A stretch of DNA of 64,000 nt. Origin: Styela clava (lineage: Eukaryota; Chordata; Ascidiacea; Stolidobranchia; Styelidae). The stretch covers positions 6,267,001 to 6,331,000 of the forward strand of contig NC_135254.1 in the NCBI RefSeq assembly GCF_964204865.1, read 5' to 3'. The position numbers and the translations under genes were made by a program. Below the pieces are notes generated by a model. It was not told the origin of the DNA. It searched no databases and worked only from the letters and a program-made list of their open reading frames with translations. This document shows positions 12,023 through 22,389 of the stretch, one piece after another (the stretch's first letter is position 1; each line of letters begins with the position of its first letter).

Positions 12023-13025
12023 ACTCTCGGAACAAGCATGGTGATTAAAATGGTATTAGAAAGATTTTTGCAGCCAATAATGAAGTGATACCAAGATACA
12101 AGACGCCAACCTTCACAAATTCCGTTTATCGGATAAGTTTTCCATAATTCATCAACAGTCATCTAGATGGATCATATGTATACAACAACTCGCAGAACAA
12201 GCATTCAAAGTGGTGACTAAAAAAGGGATTAGAAGGATTTTTGCAGCCAATAATGAGGTGATACCAAGATACACGATGAATATCGTTTATCGAATACGTT
12301 TTCCAATATTTATCGCAATTCACCTGGATCGTAGGTAAGTGCATAATTTCGAATATCTGCTGTTATATTATATTTTGTACAAATCGAAGAATTGTTTATG
12401 GACAAGGATTTTCTTTCAAGTCAGTCAGCTGAGTTTTGCGACGAAAGTACGTAACGGCACCCCGCTTTAGTGGCTATAATTATTATTTCGTATTATAACA
12501 ACTAATTATTATGTCCAATCTTATAGAAAGTCTAATAGACAAAATTGTATGCAACATCCGTATGTTAAAATCAATAAATCTCGGAAGTATGATAGGGCGA
12601 TTACATAGAATATATATGACAAACGAGGTTGACTTGCATCTTATAATTATGGGGCGACTTCTTTCTGTATATAAATTACTATTTGCGGTACACCCTTAAA
12701 AATACATCTTAAAGACACCCGAGCACTGCGAAGTGGATCTATGAATCGTGAAGTTTTTAGTGGCTAAACATTGTATTTTCACTAAAATTTCATTCATTTG
12801 AAAAATTTCCGTGGGCTCATGGAAATTCGTTTTTGTGTGCGATGACGTCAATCAAATTAAAAACCTTCACTATTTTGGCATGAGGGGGGCGGGGGTGGTT
12901 GGCGGGGGATTGGGGTGCATGAAGACAAGACATCGGAACTGGTAGGTTGTGGGCATATACGCTTACTACTTCACGTCAATATATATGAGCATCGCTCTTT
13001 AGTTTATTCAGAAATACACTTTGTA
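12023..13025. repeat. 1-kb tandem duplication, unit 2
   Basis: This is a near-identical copy of the preceding unit. Its right end (TTTATTCAGAAATACACTTT) resembles the 3' end shared by the zinc-finger units, so the duplicated piece includes the tail of the neighbouring zinc-finger gene. The expected AATAAA of that gene lies here on the minus strand (13003-13008). Confidence 0.8.
13003..13008 (-). promoter_or_regulatory. Likely polyadenylation signal of the first zinc-finger gene
   Basis: AATAAA on the minus strand lies about 175 nt past the stop codon, in a position and sequence context shared with the 3' ends of the other zinc-finger units. Confidence 0.45.
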
Positions 13026-13182
13026 CAAACATAATTTAAAATGAAGTAAAATAGCCTTCGATGGTGAAGGGAGTCGGAAAATGAATAAATATCCAACGCG
13101 CTGGCAATTGAAGTAACCATTAGTAACAAAATACTCACACAACGTAATTAGTAATTAATTTGTTAGTTTTTATGTTCTACGT

Positions 13183-13959
13183 TCACGAATGAAGTGCTGA
13201 ATGTGTTTGTTCAGCAAAGCACGATGACAATTTGTGTAATCTTACACTCTTTTTCCACCCAAAAGTTTTCCCACACAAGTCGCAAGAGAATGGTTTCGCA
13301 CCAGTGTGGACGACGCTGTGTTGCCGCAGTTCACGTTTCTTCTCATACTTGGCTCCACATATTTCACATGCAAAAGGTTTCTTCTTGACAAGATTTTGTC
13401 TCGTGTGTATTAGCATATGTCTCTTCACGTCTGATTTATAAGCAAAGCCTTTACTACAAACGTCGCAGTTATATGGTTTTTCACCGGTGTGCATAACACT
13501 GTGATTTTTCACGCTTTGCTTCGACAAAAATCTTTTCCCGCAAACCTCACAGGAAAATGGTCTTGGCTTCTTCTTGATTGCCATTTTAATTGTTCCCGGC
13601 TCCGCGTGTAAAGCGACGTAATGCTTCCCCACATATGACATTTCTGAGAAGTGTTTCCCACAGACATCACAGGAGTATTTTTTCTCTCCCATATGTACCG
13701 TTGATATATGTCTGGTCAAATGACATTTTTGAGTGAACTTCTTGTTACAAATTTTACATTTGAATTGCCTTTTTGGCTTGTGAATAAGCGTGTGCCTCTT
13801 GAGATTGCTATATGAGCTTAATACTTTCCCACATTCCCGACAAACATGATGTTTGCTTTCAGTGTACGTAGCACTTTTCTCATTTTCCAGGTCGTTTTTA
13901 TTCTTTGAATGAACCCCGAATACTTGGCGTTTACTCGGCTCATTGTTGTCGATCTGCAT
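13183..13959 (-). CDS. Seven-finger C2H2 zinc-finger protein (ZF1)
   Basis: A probable sequence-specific nuclear DNA-binding protein of 258 residues. A basic N-terminal segment of about 38 residues precedes seven fingers starting near residues 39, 67, 95, 134, 162, 195 and 223. Fingers 1-3 are closely spaced, a long basic linker separates 3 from 4, and another (RQNLVKKKP) separates 5 from 6. The last finger is C2HC-like, ending HKLSSC. Contact positions (-1,2,3,6) read SSNR, QCHR, ESYK, SQSN, YSDR, KREQ and WKSL. No KRAB, BTB, SCAN or ZAD domain is visible. The start MQID is shared by the paralogues. An AG sits inside the conserved TATGCAG, so the true start could instead lie in an upstream exon spliced here. 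The frame is intact. Confidence 0.85.
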   Translation of the reverse strand: MQIDNNEPSKRQVFGVHSKNKNDLENEKSATYTESKHHVCRECGKVLSSYSNLKRHTLIHKPKRQFKCKICNKKFTQKCHLTRHISTVHMGEKKYSCDVCGKHFSEMSYVGKHYVALHAEPGTIKMAIKKKPRPFSCEVCGKRFLSKQSVKNHSVMHTGEKPYNCDVCSKGFAYKSDVKRHMLIHTRQNLVKKKPFACEICGAKYEKKRELRQHSVVHTGAKPFSCDLCGKTFGWKKSVRLHKLSSCFAEQTHSALHS

Positions 13960-14394
13960 ATTTCAAAAAAGCCAGGGCAGCGTAAAATTCAATGCTGTGT
14001 AATTATATTATTGTTGTAAATATTGCAGATAAGGGCCTGTAATAATAAGTATAATATACTATTGAAAAATATAACTATAACGAATTTTATGTACGTAATC
14101 GTGCAGCTTAAGTTGTAGCAGTTTGAACTGATATGTTTTTATTTCTTGCGCTCTGGAATTCCTTGGTCTCGGTAGCGCTTGTCACTTCAGTGGTTGAACG
14201 ACGCTTCTGACTTAACTCACATATTATTCTCATTTATTTGCGTGCGCTTGAATTTCCTTTAGGTGATTTTGCTCTAAAATATTATATAAGACTATTGAGG
14301 AGTATGAAAAAATCTATTTATGAAATATCATTGAAAAAATCGGGCCCTTTCCGCAACCAACTTCCCTATTATCAAATTCGACTAATAACCTGTG

Positions 14395-14551
14395 GTCTCT
14401 GTAACACGCTAAACGAGCAAAACCATAGGAAGTGTTATATTGATACTATATATTGTTTTGGTCCTCATAGACAACGAACCTTGTTTGGGATAAATCAAAA
14501 ACTGACTTCATAACAAAATTGAATTTGTAAAGAGGCTTTATGGACACCCTG
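14395..14551 (-). mobile_element. Mariner-like miniature element fragment
   Basis: The end CAGGGTGTCCATAAAGCCTC followed by TTTACAAATTCAATTTTG matches the element at 59758-59965, as does the AAAACAATATATAG motif further in. Only one terminus is clear; it abuts TA at 14552-14553. Confidence 0.5.
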
Positions 14552-14814
14552 TATTCTTTGGGAATGTTAGCTCATTTCTCACAACGAGCAAAATACATCC
14601 AATATAGTCTTATTTTTATTCCTGTTTAACCTATTTAGAGTAGAATGAAGTAAACTTGGCTATCAAGCACGTGCAGTCATTTATAAATGGAGTTACCTGT
14701 ACGTGCTATACTTTCTTGATCCACTCTCAAGGTTGAATATGATCGGTGCTTTTGCTGATTTCCCATCATTTCTCAAACTGTTCTCATCGGATCCAAAATC
14801 ATTTCGTTCCAAGA

Positions 14815-15090
14815 TTGCTTACTACTAACCTTACGCGACTCGACTAAACTGCTCATAAAAACGCGAATCGACGATCGAAATTTGGGATAATTGCTACTTG
14901 ATAATTTGGCTTCAAATTGTTCATTTCGTGTCTTACGCGACTCGACTAAACTCTCAACAATTACAAACGCGAATCTGCTAACGAATTTGGGATAATTGCT
15001 ACTTGTTAATTTGGTTTCAAATTGCCCCAGGCTTCTATCGGGTTTGAAGTTGATCATAAACTCTCGCTTTACCGAGGCGTTGTATTCCAT
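14815..15090 (-). promoter_or_regulatory. Conserved upstream block of ZF1
   Basis: In the sense direction of the gene it contains CCTCGGTAAAGCGAGAG, a segment with AATTATCCCAAATT, and ends CGAGTCGCGTAAGGTTAGT. The core is duplicated in tandem here. The block recurs upstream of most of the paralogues listed here. GTAAGGTTAGT would serve as a splice donor, so it may be a 5' non-coding exon or promoter. An open frame across it here is closed in other copies, arguing against coding. Confidence 0.5.
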
Positions 15091-15759
15091 TATTTCTCAC
15101 AAGTCGCTAATTGCCAAAGCATCATTATCTATGCCAGCTATCTTAACCCCGGTCTTCTCGTTCCATAAAGGACCATATTATACGTATTTAATTTACCTTA
15201 TTATAATTTATACATATCAAATGGGGTGTATGCGGCACATTCGTGTTTTAGGCCAATATAGTCTTGTGCAGGGATGTCTAACCCACAGGAAGAATTCGTG
15301 CGGCCCACTTAAAGTTTTCAAATAACTACGCACATATGAACATATTCAACATAGAAATTTCCTGGTATAATATCAAATCTTACTAGAATTTAGGCTATAA
15401 TTTCACGCGACTTCGCCATAAGAAAAGCGTTGTTAAACGCCACAGAACATGATTTTACAGAGGGCCACTCAAGCGTGCAATATCTGTGGCGATACAACGA
15501 GTTTTCTACCTATTGTGAAGTCATCAAGGTTGAAGTCACATACCGGTACTGTGTTTTATCGATTGTTGTTGAACCACAAAAACAAACCCGCCGGTACGTC
15601 TGGAACAAAAAATATGAAGCTCGAGGATGAAAATTGGAAATATTAAAAGGACTGGGAAGAGTTGTAAGACAACGATGTATGCTTAATATACTGAAAAATC
15701 TGTTTCGAGCTTGAAGTCTTATAATTTGAAAATTATGAAGTCGAAGCATATAGGAGTAC

Positions 15760-18405
15760 CAGTGGCGGCGCGTGGTCGTTTTGACAACCGGGGCAAGCTA
15801 CTGCGGGACCAAGTCACTCCCATCTACGGGGACAGGATGAGCGCTGTAAGTTCTCCCATCATTTTATGAGTATAAAAACCATTCCATCGGTAACAACCAA
15901 TCGGTAAAAGCGACAATTTTTAACGATAAGAAAGCGTCTTTGAAACCGGTCCAAGTCAAGGGATTAATAAATATAGACATAGTTTATTTTGAAACCTCTT
16001 TCAAAAGGAAAGGCAATATTTACCCAGATAAATACAATGACATATTAACAGAAACTTCGGGAAAGCAGACAAAACCTAAAATAAGGTTTAAAACGTTACT
16101 ATGAAGAAAGGAAAGGTAATGCAAAGATAAGGACATGCGTCGCTCACTCATAGATATATATGCTGCTAGACTTCTAATGCTTGAACATATATGCAACACG
16201 ACGCGGTTTCTTGGAAGCAAAATGCTCAATAACGCGCTGATTAAAGTCATGCATCCCAGAAATAACGTCTCTGTGAATGGATAAAACAGCCAAGGAATTT
16301 AATTTATCTTGCTTCATTGTGTTTCTGAGATACGTTTTAATACACTTCAGCGTGCTGAATGTTCGCTCTGCGTCGGCGGAAGAAATAGGCGTCGTCAAAA
16401 TGATGTCCAGAAATTTTGCAGACGTCGCAAAGGTAGTTACTAGAGTGTTATCTATGAGGAAACCATAGAGCGCGCAAGTTGATGTGATGTTCAAAAAAGT
16501 TTGATTGGTGTATATACATCGCAATTCATTTTCCAATTTACCCACGTTTATCATGGAGTAAAATTTGGAGACAGTAGCCAACAAATGAATGGGAAATTGA
16601 CGTGCAAATTTTAAAAATTTTTTGGGGTTCATCAAAGAGAACGCGGCAAGGTGTTCAGTGCGCAGACGATCGCCTATTTGATTCACCAGAATGTAACAGC
16701 ATTCCTTTGCAGACAAAATCAAACGCTGCGTTGTTTGCCCGCGGCGTAAAAAAGCACTCCATGTGTCGTCGTATTTTATTGTTTCCCGGATACGAGATAC
16801 AGCATCGCAGAAGTCTGAAATACACGACTGCACAGACGCTCCATCCATTAGCCTTGACTGCAATGCGCCGTATAATACATCAACGTGATAGAATATTGTG
16901 GAGAAAAAAGAGAGAAAAAATGAAAACTCACCATCTTCTAGCAGACGCTTTAGACCTACCGCCTCCCTCACAGAGCGTTCGTCCCAAACCGGAGAGCTCT
17001 GAATGCCATTGAAACACTCAATGAGCTCAGACCTAATTTCGGACACGCCCTGCACCACGCGTGATTGGAAGTTCCAACGTGTTGGTGCACAAGCTGGGAG
17101 ACGGCGGCTACATATCTGGCGAAGGAGGTCAGAGCGCTTCGGCGAAACGGAAAAAAATGAAGAAAACCCCGAAACATTTGCAAAAAATATACGGACGAGA
17201 GGGGTATCAAGACACATATTTTTAATAACGATGTTAAATTGGTGTGCATAACAATATAAAAAATGCGCATGAGGAAAATCTTCTTTTATATAAACTTGAA
17301 CACCATGTTTCGACCCACTCATGACTGCTGCGCCGTCATAAGTTTGAGCTATCAATTTTAACTTCGCGTTGTAAGGCTGTAACACTTCTTTCAGTACAGC
17401 CGATATCCGGCAAGCCGTGCGATCAACGATTGGTACAAAGCTGTGAAATCTCTCGGTAGGTTTACCATCTTTCACAAACCGAAAAATCACAGCCAGTTGG
17501 GAAACGCACGTGATGTCAGTTGTCTCGTCAGACTGAATCGAAAGGAACTGGCAATTCTCAATTTCCAGAGCCAAATGTTGTAAATAAATTTTATACATAG
17601 AGTCGAGCAAATCATTTCGGATATCCTTAGATCCCTTTCGAAACAGTTGCGGCGTCAAGATGATCTCTCAATACTGTATCTAGGGATGCGGTGTATTCCA
17701 CCATATCCAAAAATACCCCTCTATTAGAAGAGCCAGCCCGTTCATCGTGCCCACGGAGGGACAGCTCGTGACAACCAATGAACTTCAAAACATCTATCAA
17801 TCGACCGAGAACATGGCGGTTTTTCTCGACGTTTTGGTTGTGCCGACGAATAGAAACCGCGCGTCCTTCATCCAACTGTGCTGCAATATTAACATTTCCG
17901 AATGTTCGGTATTTTACTGCATTGTTCAGATGCTCCATAGAAGATTGATGATCCCTGGCACGCTCGGAAAGATGTTTAAGATCTCTAAAACCAAATTTAC
18001 ACCAACGTGAGTCACGGGCGGTAGCAAAAAGTAGGCAATAAAAACAAAAAAGTGCATTTTTGTCCCCGCTGTAACACAACCATTCGTGTTTTTTATACCA
18101 AGTTTCTGCGCAGAATGTACGCCGACGCTTTCCTCCGTCATGGGATTGTTCCAGTAAACCATTTTTTGGTTGATAAGGCCCAAGACGTTGTACCTCTAAT
18201 TTTTGTTCCAGCGGCAGCTGCGAAAACGGAGTGCGAGGTAGTGCATCAACCTTATTCATTATGAGGTCTAAGGCTAAGAAATGCGAAGCCGGAAAGAAGT
18301 GAGGAGCTCAAAAGGAATGTGGAAAATCGAAAGCAAATGGACTAAAGGTCTCTAACTGATTCAAATAGCATTGCCCCGGTTGGCCCTATTGACGCGCCGC
18401 CACTG
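15760..18405 (-). mobile_element. hAT element encoding a ZMYM1-like transposase
   Basis: This 2,646-bp element has inverted ends CAGTGGCGGCGCGT and ACGCGCCGCCACTG, with ACCGGGGCAA just inside on both sides. It is flanked by a perfect 8-bp duplication AGGAGTAC (15752-15759, 18406-18413). Perfect ends, perfect duplication and a nearly intact gene indicate a recent insertion. It lies inside the hAT at 15269-18822. Confidence 0.95.
16174..18259 (-). pseudogene. hAT transposase, ZMYM1/DUF4371 type, one frameshift
   Basis: Two overlapping frames on the minus strand make one transposase of about 700 residues: 18259-17627 (210 residues) and 17658-16174. The first part carries a TTF-type zinc finger with RRTFCAETWYKKHEWL and FCFYCLLF, then WCKFGF and the histidine-containing AEDH-like HLSERARDHQSSMEHL. 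The second carries the DUF4371 region with SDETTD and YDGAAVMSG (two acidic catalytic candidates), CYAHQ, TRWNFQSR, and the hAT dimerisation tail SSADAERTFSTLK. The frames join in a GGG run (complement of about 17633-17635), where one extra base gives a premature stop. The rest reads cleanly, so this is either a very recent inactivation or a sequencing error. The product would cut and paste hAT DNA in the nucleus. Confidence 0.88.
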
Positions 18406-18830
18406 AGGAGTACACTGACGAACGAAAATTTGACAAGCCAGTTAGTTACATTGTGCGGTATCAAAACTACCCGTTGACATAAACAGTTGAGCAATGACAA
18501 TCAGAAGCAAGTTTCGCACTAGTTGGAGAAAAAAAATGATAACTTTATTTTTTTTTCTTGATTTTTGACGCCGATGTATGTGCATTTTGAAGAAACGTTG
18601 AGTTGAATTTCATGGTCTTTGTGTGCATCTTGTGTTCAGAAATCCACAAAATTGTTGTGCAATCCAGGCATTTGATTAAGCGACGTTCAAATTCTAACGT
18701 AAATCAGATGGTAGGTATTTGAGTTTGGTAAAAACGTTTGCGCCCCGAATTTCCCTATGAGAACTGAATGAATTTCTCTATGAGAAAGTGGCCCGCGACA
18801 CTTGAAAGGTTGGACATGCCCGGTCTTGTG

Positions 18831-19764
18831 CCTACATCCCGTCTCCAGTATTTATAAGTAATACAAATATACATACATACATACAATGGGTGACTCAGCC
18901 CAATTATTTAAAAAATCGTTATAAATGGTCGATTTGTCGGTTAATGATGAAACGAGATAGCGGTCAGAGACCGCTGACTTATCGATCTAACGGCGTGTAT
19001 CCTTCACTATGATTCAATAGCGACACCGCGTGTCCTATCACTAATTATACGACATAATTAATCCCAAATCAATAGACTTCTGGTCCAAGATATGATGAAT
19101 GCACGTGCAAAATTCGGAGCAGATTCAACCTCGCTTCCGTGAGATATCGCGTGTATCTAACAGACAGACAAACAAACTGACAAATACCCATTAACATACT
19201 TACCGTTCAAGATCGATAAGTAACAACCCTGAGTCACTCGTCATACGGATCGAGTTCGGGCCTAAGACAAGGTTCAACATTCGAAACGCAATTCGTAAGA
19301 CAGACTTAAGTAGTATCTTGCTGTTTCGCGTCTCACAATTCGAATCTGAGTCCATCGAAATGCTAATTTGACACAGCCAGGGAATTGGAACTTTTCATTG
19401 TTTGTTCTATTTGTAGCATATAATTTAAATTGAGAAGTACACAGGTCTCTGGTATGGTGGAGTCGGTCGTTTATTAATATTTAGTATAATTGAAATACAC
19501 TTTGTGAAAACAGAATTTGAAATAAGGTCAAAATATTTCATGGCGACAATGGTGATTCATGCCAAATAGTTATAAATATAGGAGTGGAAAAAAAAATGTT
19601 TAAAAGCAATATTATGTCCCGACAACCTGGATTAAACATGAGTTGCCTGTCACACACAAAAACAACGCCGAGCGAAAGCAAGTTAGGTAACCCTAGAAAC
19701 GGAAGTACAAACAACACCTTGACAAGTACAGTAAATACTTTGCTAGAATATATATGCTTTACAC
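18831..19764. other. 3' flank of the ZF2 unit
   Basis: No gene is seen. 18950-19230 is related to 39720-40030 (shared GGTCAGAGACCG, ATATGATGAATGCAC, GAGCAGATTCAA, ATCTAACAGACA motifs), so it is duplicated flank of the zinc-finger units. A minus-strand AATAAA at 19470-19475 is the likely polyadenylation signal of ZF2. Confidence 0.6.
19470..19475 (-). promoter_or_regulatory. Likely polyadenylation signal of ZF2
   Basis: AATAAA on the minus strand lies in the conserved 3'-end context of the zinc-finger units. It is about 750 nt beyond the stop codon, partly because a 421-bp hAT lies in between. Confidence 0.45.
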
Positions 19765-20185
19765 CAGGGATCGGCAAACTTTTATCGTTCGCGGGCCGAA
19801 ATTAAAGGTTGCAAGTTATTATCGGGCCGCACATATTTTTAGGAAGATAAAAACCGAGGGAATGGCGAATGAATCACATTTTTTCACACAGATTTCAGTT
19901 AAATTCCAAGCAGCGCGCGAAGACTGATCATTTGAATATTTTCTGCGCCATTAAACCATTTGCACTCAGCGTCAACTTTTTTTTATTTTCTGTTGCCATT
20001 TGTCTAATTATAATCAATTTATAGGCCCATTGAACGAGTGATTATGAATTATATACTTGTTAGGTTATATTATAATTTAGTGTCTCAAACATATTCTGTT
20101 ACGAAAAGAATATAATCGTCAATACAGTTGTTCTTATAATATAATTCAGTGAAGCGTCCTGCGGGCCGTAGTTTGCCGACCCCTG
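19765..20185. mobile_element. Non-autonomous hAT element in the ZF2 3' region
   Basis: The left end CAGGGATCGGCAAACTTTT and the right end TAGTTTGCCGACCCCTG are inverted repeats, with GCGGGCCG motifs inside both. The flanks CTTTACAC and CCTCACGT match at 4 of 8 positions with the rest transitions, a decayed target duplication at best. It ends 39 bp past the ZF2 stop codon. Confidence 0.7.
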
Positions 20186-20224
20186 CCTCACGTGAAGTAT
20201 TCACGTTACGCTCACGTGAAGTAT

Positions 20225-20986
20225 TCAGTGTACATGTTTGGCAATGCACGATGACAACTTGTGTAGTCTTACACTCTTTTTCCACCCAAAAGTTTTCCCA
20301 CACAAGTCACAAGAATATGGTTTTTCACCAGTGTGCACTACGCTGTGTTGCAGCAGCTTATATCTAGACTCATACTTTGCTCCGCATATTCGACAAATGA
20401 AAGGTCTCTTTCTGGAAGTCTTTCGTCCCGTGTGTGTTAGTATATGTTTGCTTAAACTATCTTTATAAGCGAAACATTTACCACAAAATTCGCAAGTATA
20501 AGGTTTTTCGCCAGTGTGTATATGACTATGGTGATTCAACTTGAACGCAGACACAAAGGTTTTTCCACAAACTTCGCAGGAAAATCGTCTCGGCCTCGTA
20601 TACATTAATTTTCTAGCTGTTCCTGGTTCCGCGTGTAAGGCAGCGTAGTGATTCCTCACACATGACATATTTGCAAAGTGTTTTCCACAGACATCACAGG
20701 GGTATTTTTTCTCTCCCATATGTACCATCGATATATGCCTGGTCAAATGACCTTTTTGAGTGAACTTCTTGTTACAAATTTCACATTCGAATGGTTTCTC
20801 TCCCTTGTGAATAAGCATGTGTGCCTTTAGATTGCAATATTGGGTTAATACTTTTCCACATTCTTGGCAGACATGGCGTTTGTATTCAGTGTACGTAGCA
20901 CTTTTCCCCTTTTTCATTCCATCTTTATTCTTTGGATGAAATCTAAATACTTCACGTTTACTCAGCTTATCATTGTCGATCTGCAT
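20225..20986 (-). CDS. Seven-finger C2H2 zinc-finger protein (ZF2)
   Basis: From the conserved MQID start the product is 253 residues; an in-frame Met six codons upstream (21004) would add a short, unconserved extension. Seven fingers follow the family plan with 3+2+2 grouping and a C2HC final finger ending HKLSSC. Contact positions read QCNA, QGHR, NSCN, SFKH, YDSK, SYKQ and WKSL, so fingers 1, 3, 4 and 6 differ strongly from ZF1 while 2 and 7 are almost unchanged. It is most like ZF1 and the broken ZF5, sharing the FAYKDSLSKH finger with the latter. The frame is intact. Its upstream region was lengthened by an 839-bp hAT insertion. Confidence 0.85.
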   Translation of the reverse strand: MQIDNDKLSKREVFRFHPKNKDGMKKGKSATYTEYKRHVCQECGKVLTQYCNLKAHMLIHKGEKPFECEICNKKFTQKGHLTRHISMVHMGEKKYPCDVCGKHFANMSCVRNHYAALHAEPGTARKLMYTRPRRFSCEVCGKTFVSAFKLNHHSHIHTGEKPYTCEFCGKCFAYKDSLSKHILTHTGRKTSRKRPFICRICGAKYESRYKLLQHSVVHTGEKPYSCDLCGKTFGWKKSVRLHKLSSCIAKHVH

Positions 20987-21070
20987 ATTTATAGAAAGGA
21001 GCAATTATAATATAACTGAAAATATAGCAACTCGTGGTTAGTAAAAAAAAATGACTAGTACGGCATAGGC

Positions 21071-21909
21071 CAGGGATAGCGAATCATTGAACCACCGCGT
21101 TTTATTCGTGACCCGCCAAGACAAGAATAAAATTTTTAAAAAAATTATAAAATATCAGTGATAAAAATTGATAAAACCGACCCTCAATTAATTTAACAAT
21201 AACTAAACTATTATAATGTACGGTCAGTTGGGCAGTCAGGGCTGCGATCGCTCATATTCAAATTGTTAATTCCTGTGCCGATATAGTAATTTTCAAAACA
21301 CCTAATGTTGGACGCATGTCTATACCGCTGTGTACCATTATTCAGCTATTGGCTCTGACATCGTTTATGACATAACAATGCAATTGGTCTGTTCATTTCT
21401 CGCAACGTCTTGTCTCTTTCGGAAGTGCATCTGCAGACTATTTTTATAGGAGAACTAAATGCTACTTTGCATTTTACTAGTTTCTCGCCTACAATGCCGC
21501 TGAGAACACAAAATCTTTCAGAATTGAAATAAAAACCTAGAAATCTGAAAAAACAAGGGGGCAGTGTAAAGTGGCTTAATGTACTTGAAAGCTGAAAAAT
21601 ATAATACTATCAGGATGGAATTCCCTCCAAACTCTTTGGAACCAAAAAAATAATTTGCCGCGTCATCCTAAACGTTTTTGGTAATTCATATGCGTGTTTT
21701 CGTACTCTAATTTCATAAAATCGAGTGCCATAAAAAGTCACTGATAGAAGTAAAGCACAAAACTATACTAACACCAACAAAACTTATAAAATTTCAGAAG
21801 TTTCTTATAGATACCAACATGGATTAAATATCTGTGAACCAGTCTCTTCTGTTCCGCGATACAAATATAATTTTTGATCCATTCATTCAAAAAAGGTTCG
21901 CCATCCCTG
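21071..21909. mobile_element. Non-autonomous hAT element upstream of ZF2
   Basis: The ends CAGGGATAGCGAA and TTCGCCATCCCTG are inverted repeats. Flanks GCATAGGC (21063-21070) and GCACAGGC (21910-21917) agree at 7 of 8 positions. The 839 bp have no coding capacity. The element separates ZF2 from its conserved upstream block. Confidence 0.85.
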
Positions 21910-22204
21910 GCACAGGCTCTACTATATATATATATATTTGAAGTGTTAGATCATCTCGCGCATCAGGTAAAATATATCACTATAATTTTATCCAATAATT
22001 TCTTAGTCTAGATAGCTGGACTCGAACTTCATTTTTTTATCCATCTCACGCATTCATTCACTATACTTGTTAGACAACGTTCACGCTGACTTCTATAATT
22101 AATACGTCTATAATTAATACGAAACCAAAGGATTTAGGGCGTCATCAAATGGGCTGCTGTTCTCCATCACGTCTCAAGCTGTCTTCAATGGACCTATAAA
22201 ATTC

Positions 22205-22385
22205 GTTGCTTCAAACTCGTCTATCACTAGCCTTACGCGATGAGACTAAACTTCTAATAATTAAAAACGCGAATCGGCGAACAAAATTCGGGATAATTGC
22301 TACTTGTTAATTTGGCCTAAAATTGCCTCCGGCTTCTATCTAATTTAAATTTGATTCAACTCTCTCTTTACCAGGCTACATATTA
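22205..22385 (-). promoter_or_regulatory. Conserved upstream block of ZF2
   Basis: It carries the same order of motifs as the ZF1 block: GGTAAAGAGAGAGTT, AACAAGTAGCAATTATCCCG, ATTCGCGTTTTTAATT and a CATCGCGTAAGGCTAGTG end. Stop codons fall in every frame that is open in the ZF1 copy. Confidence 0.5.
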
Positions 22386-22389
22386 AATC

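Larger units (their letters stand above)
15269..18822. mobile_element. Outer hAT element carrying a nested hAT
   Basis: The left end CAGGGATGTCTAACC and right end GGTTGGACATGCCCG are imperfect inverted repeats, with GCGGCCCAC and GTGGCCCGCG inside them. Perfect 8-bp duplications GTCTTGTG flank the whole (15261-15268, 18823-18830). After removing the nested element and its duplicated target, about 900 bp remain. The left arm holds a small frame (15449-15646) that starts with a CX2C pair (ACNICGDTTSFLPI), which might be a remnant of a DNA-binding domain; no transposase of its own is seen. Confidence 0.85.

Noticed and set aside
13194..13441. Plus-strand open frames across the ZF1 gene (and the like at 20149-20468, 27184-27414, 33305-33568, 33817-34125, 40635-41069, 49552-49764)
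   Set aside because: They are antisense shadows of the zinc-finger exons. Each repeats the complement of conserved finger codons and has no family of its own.
14773..15090. 105-codon minus-strand frame with an internal repeat
   Set aside because: It covers the conserved upstream block; the other copies of the block have stop codons in this frame, so conservation is at the DNA level.
15569..15660. Possible third zinc-finger-like motif near CNICGD in the outer hAT
   Set aside because: Only one CX2C pair is present, with no matching His or Cys pair at a fitting distance. Kept only as a low-interest finding.
16277..17251. Plus-strand frames inside the hAT transposase region, including 16602-17012 and 17003-17251
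   Set aside because: Antisense to a clear transposase with recognisable motifs in order; no start context or domain on the plus strand.
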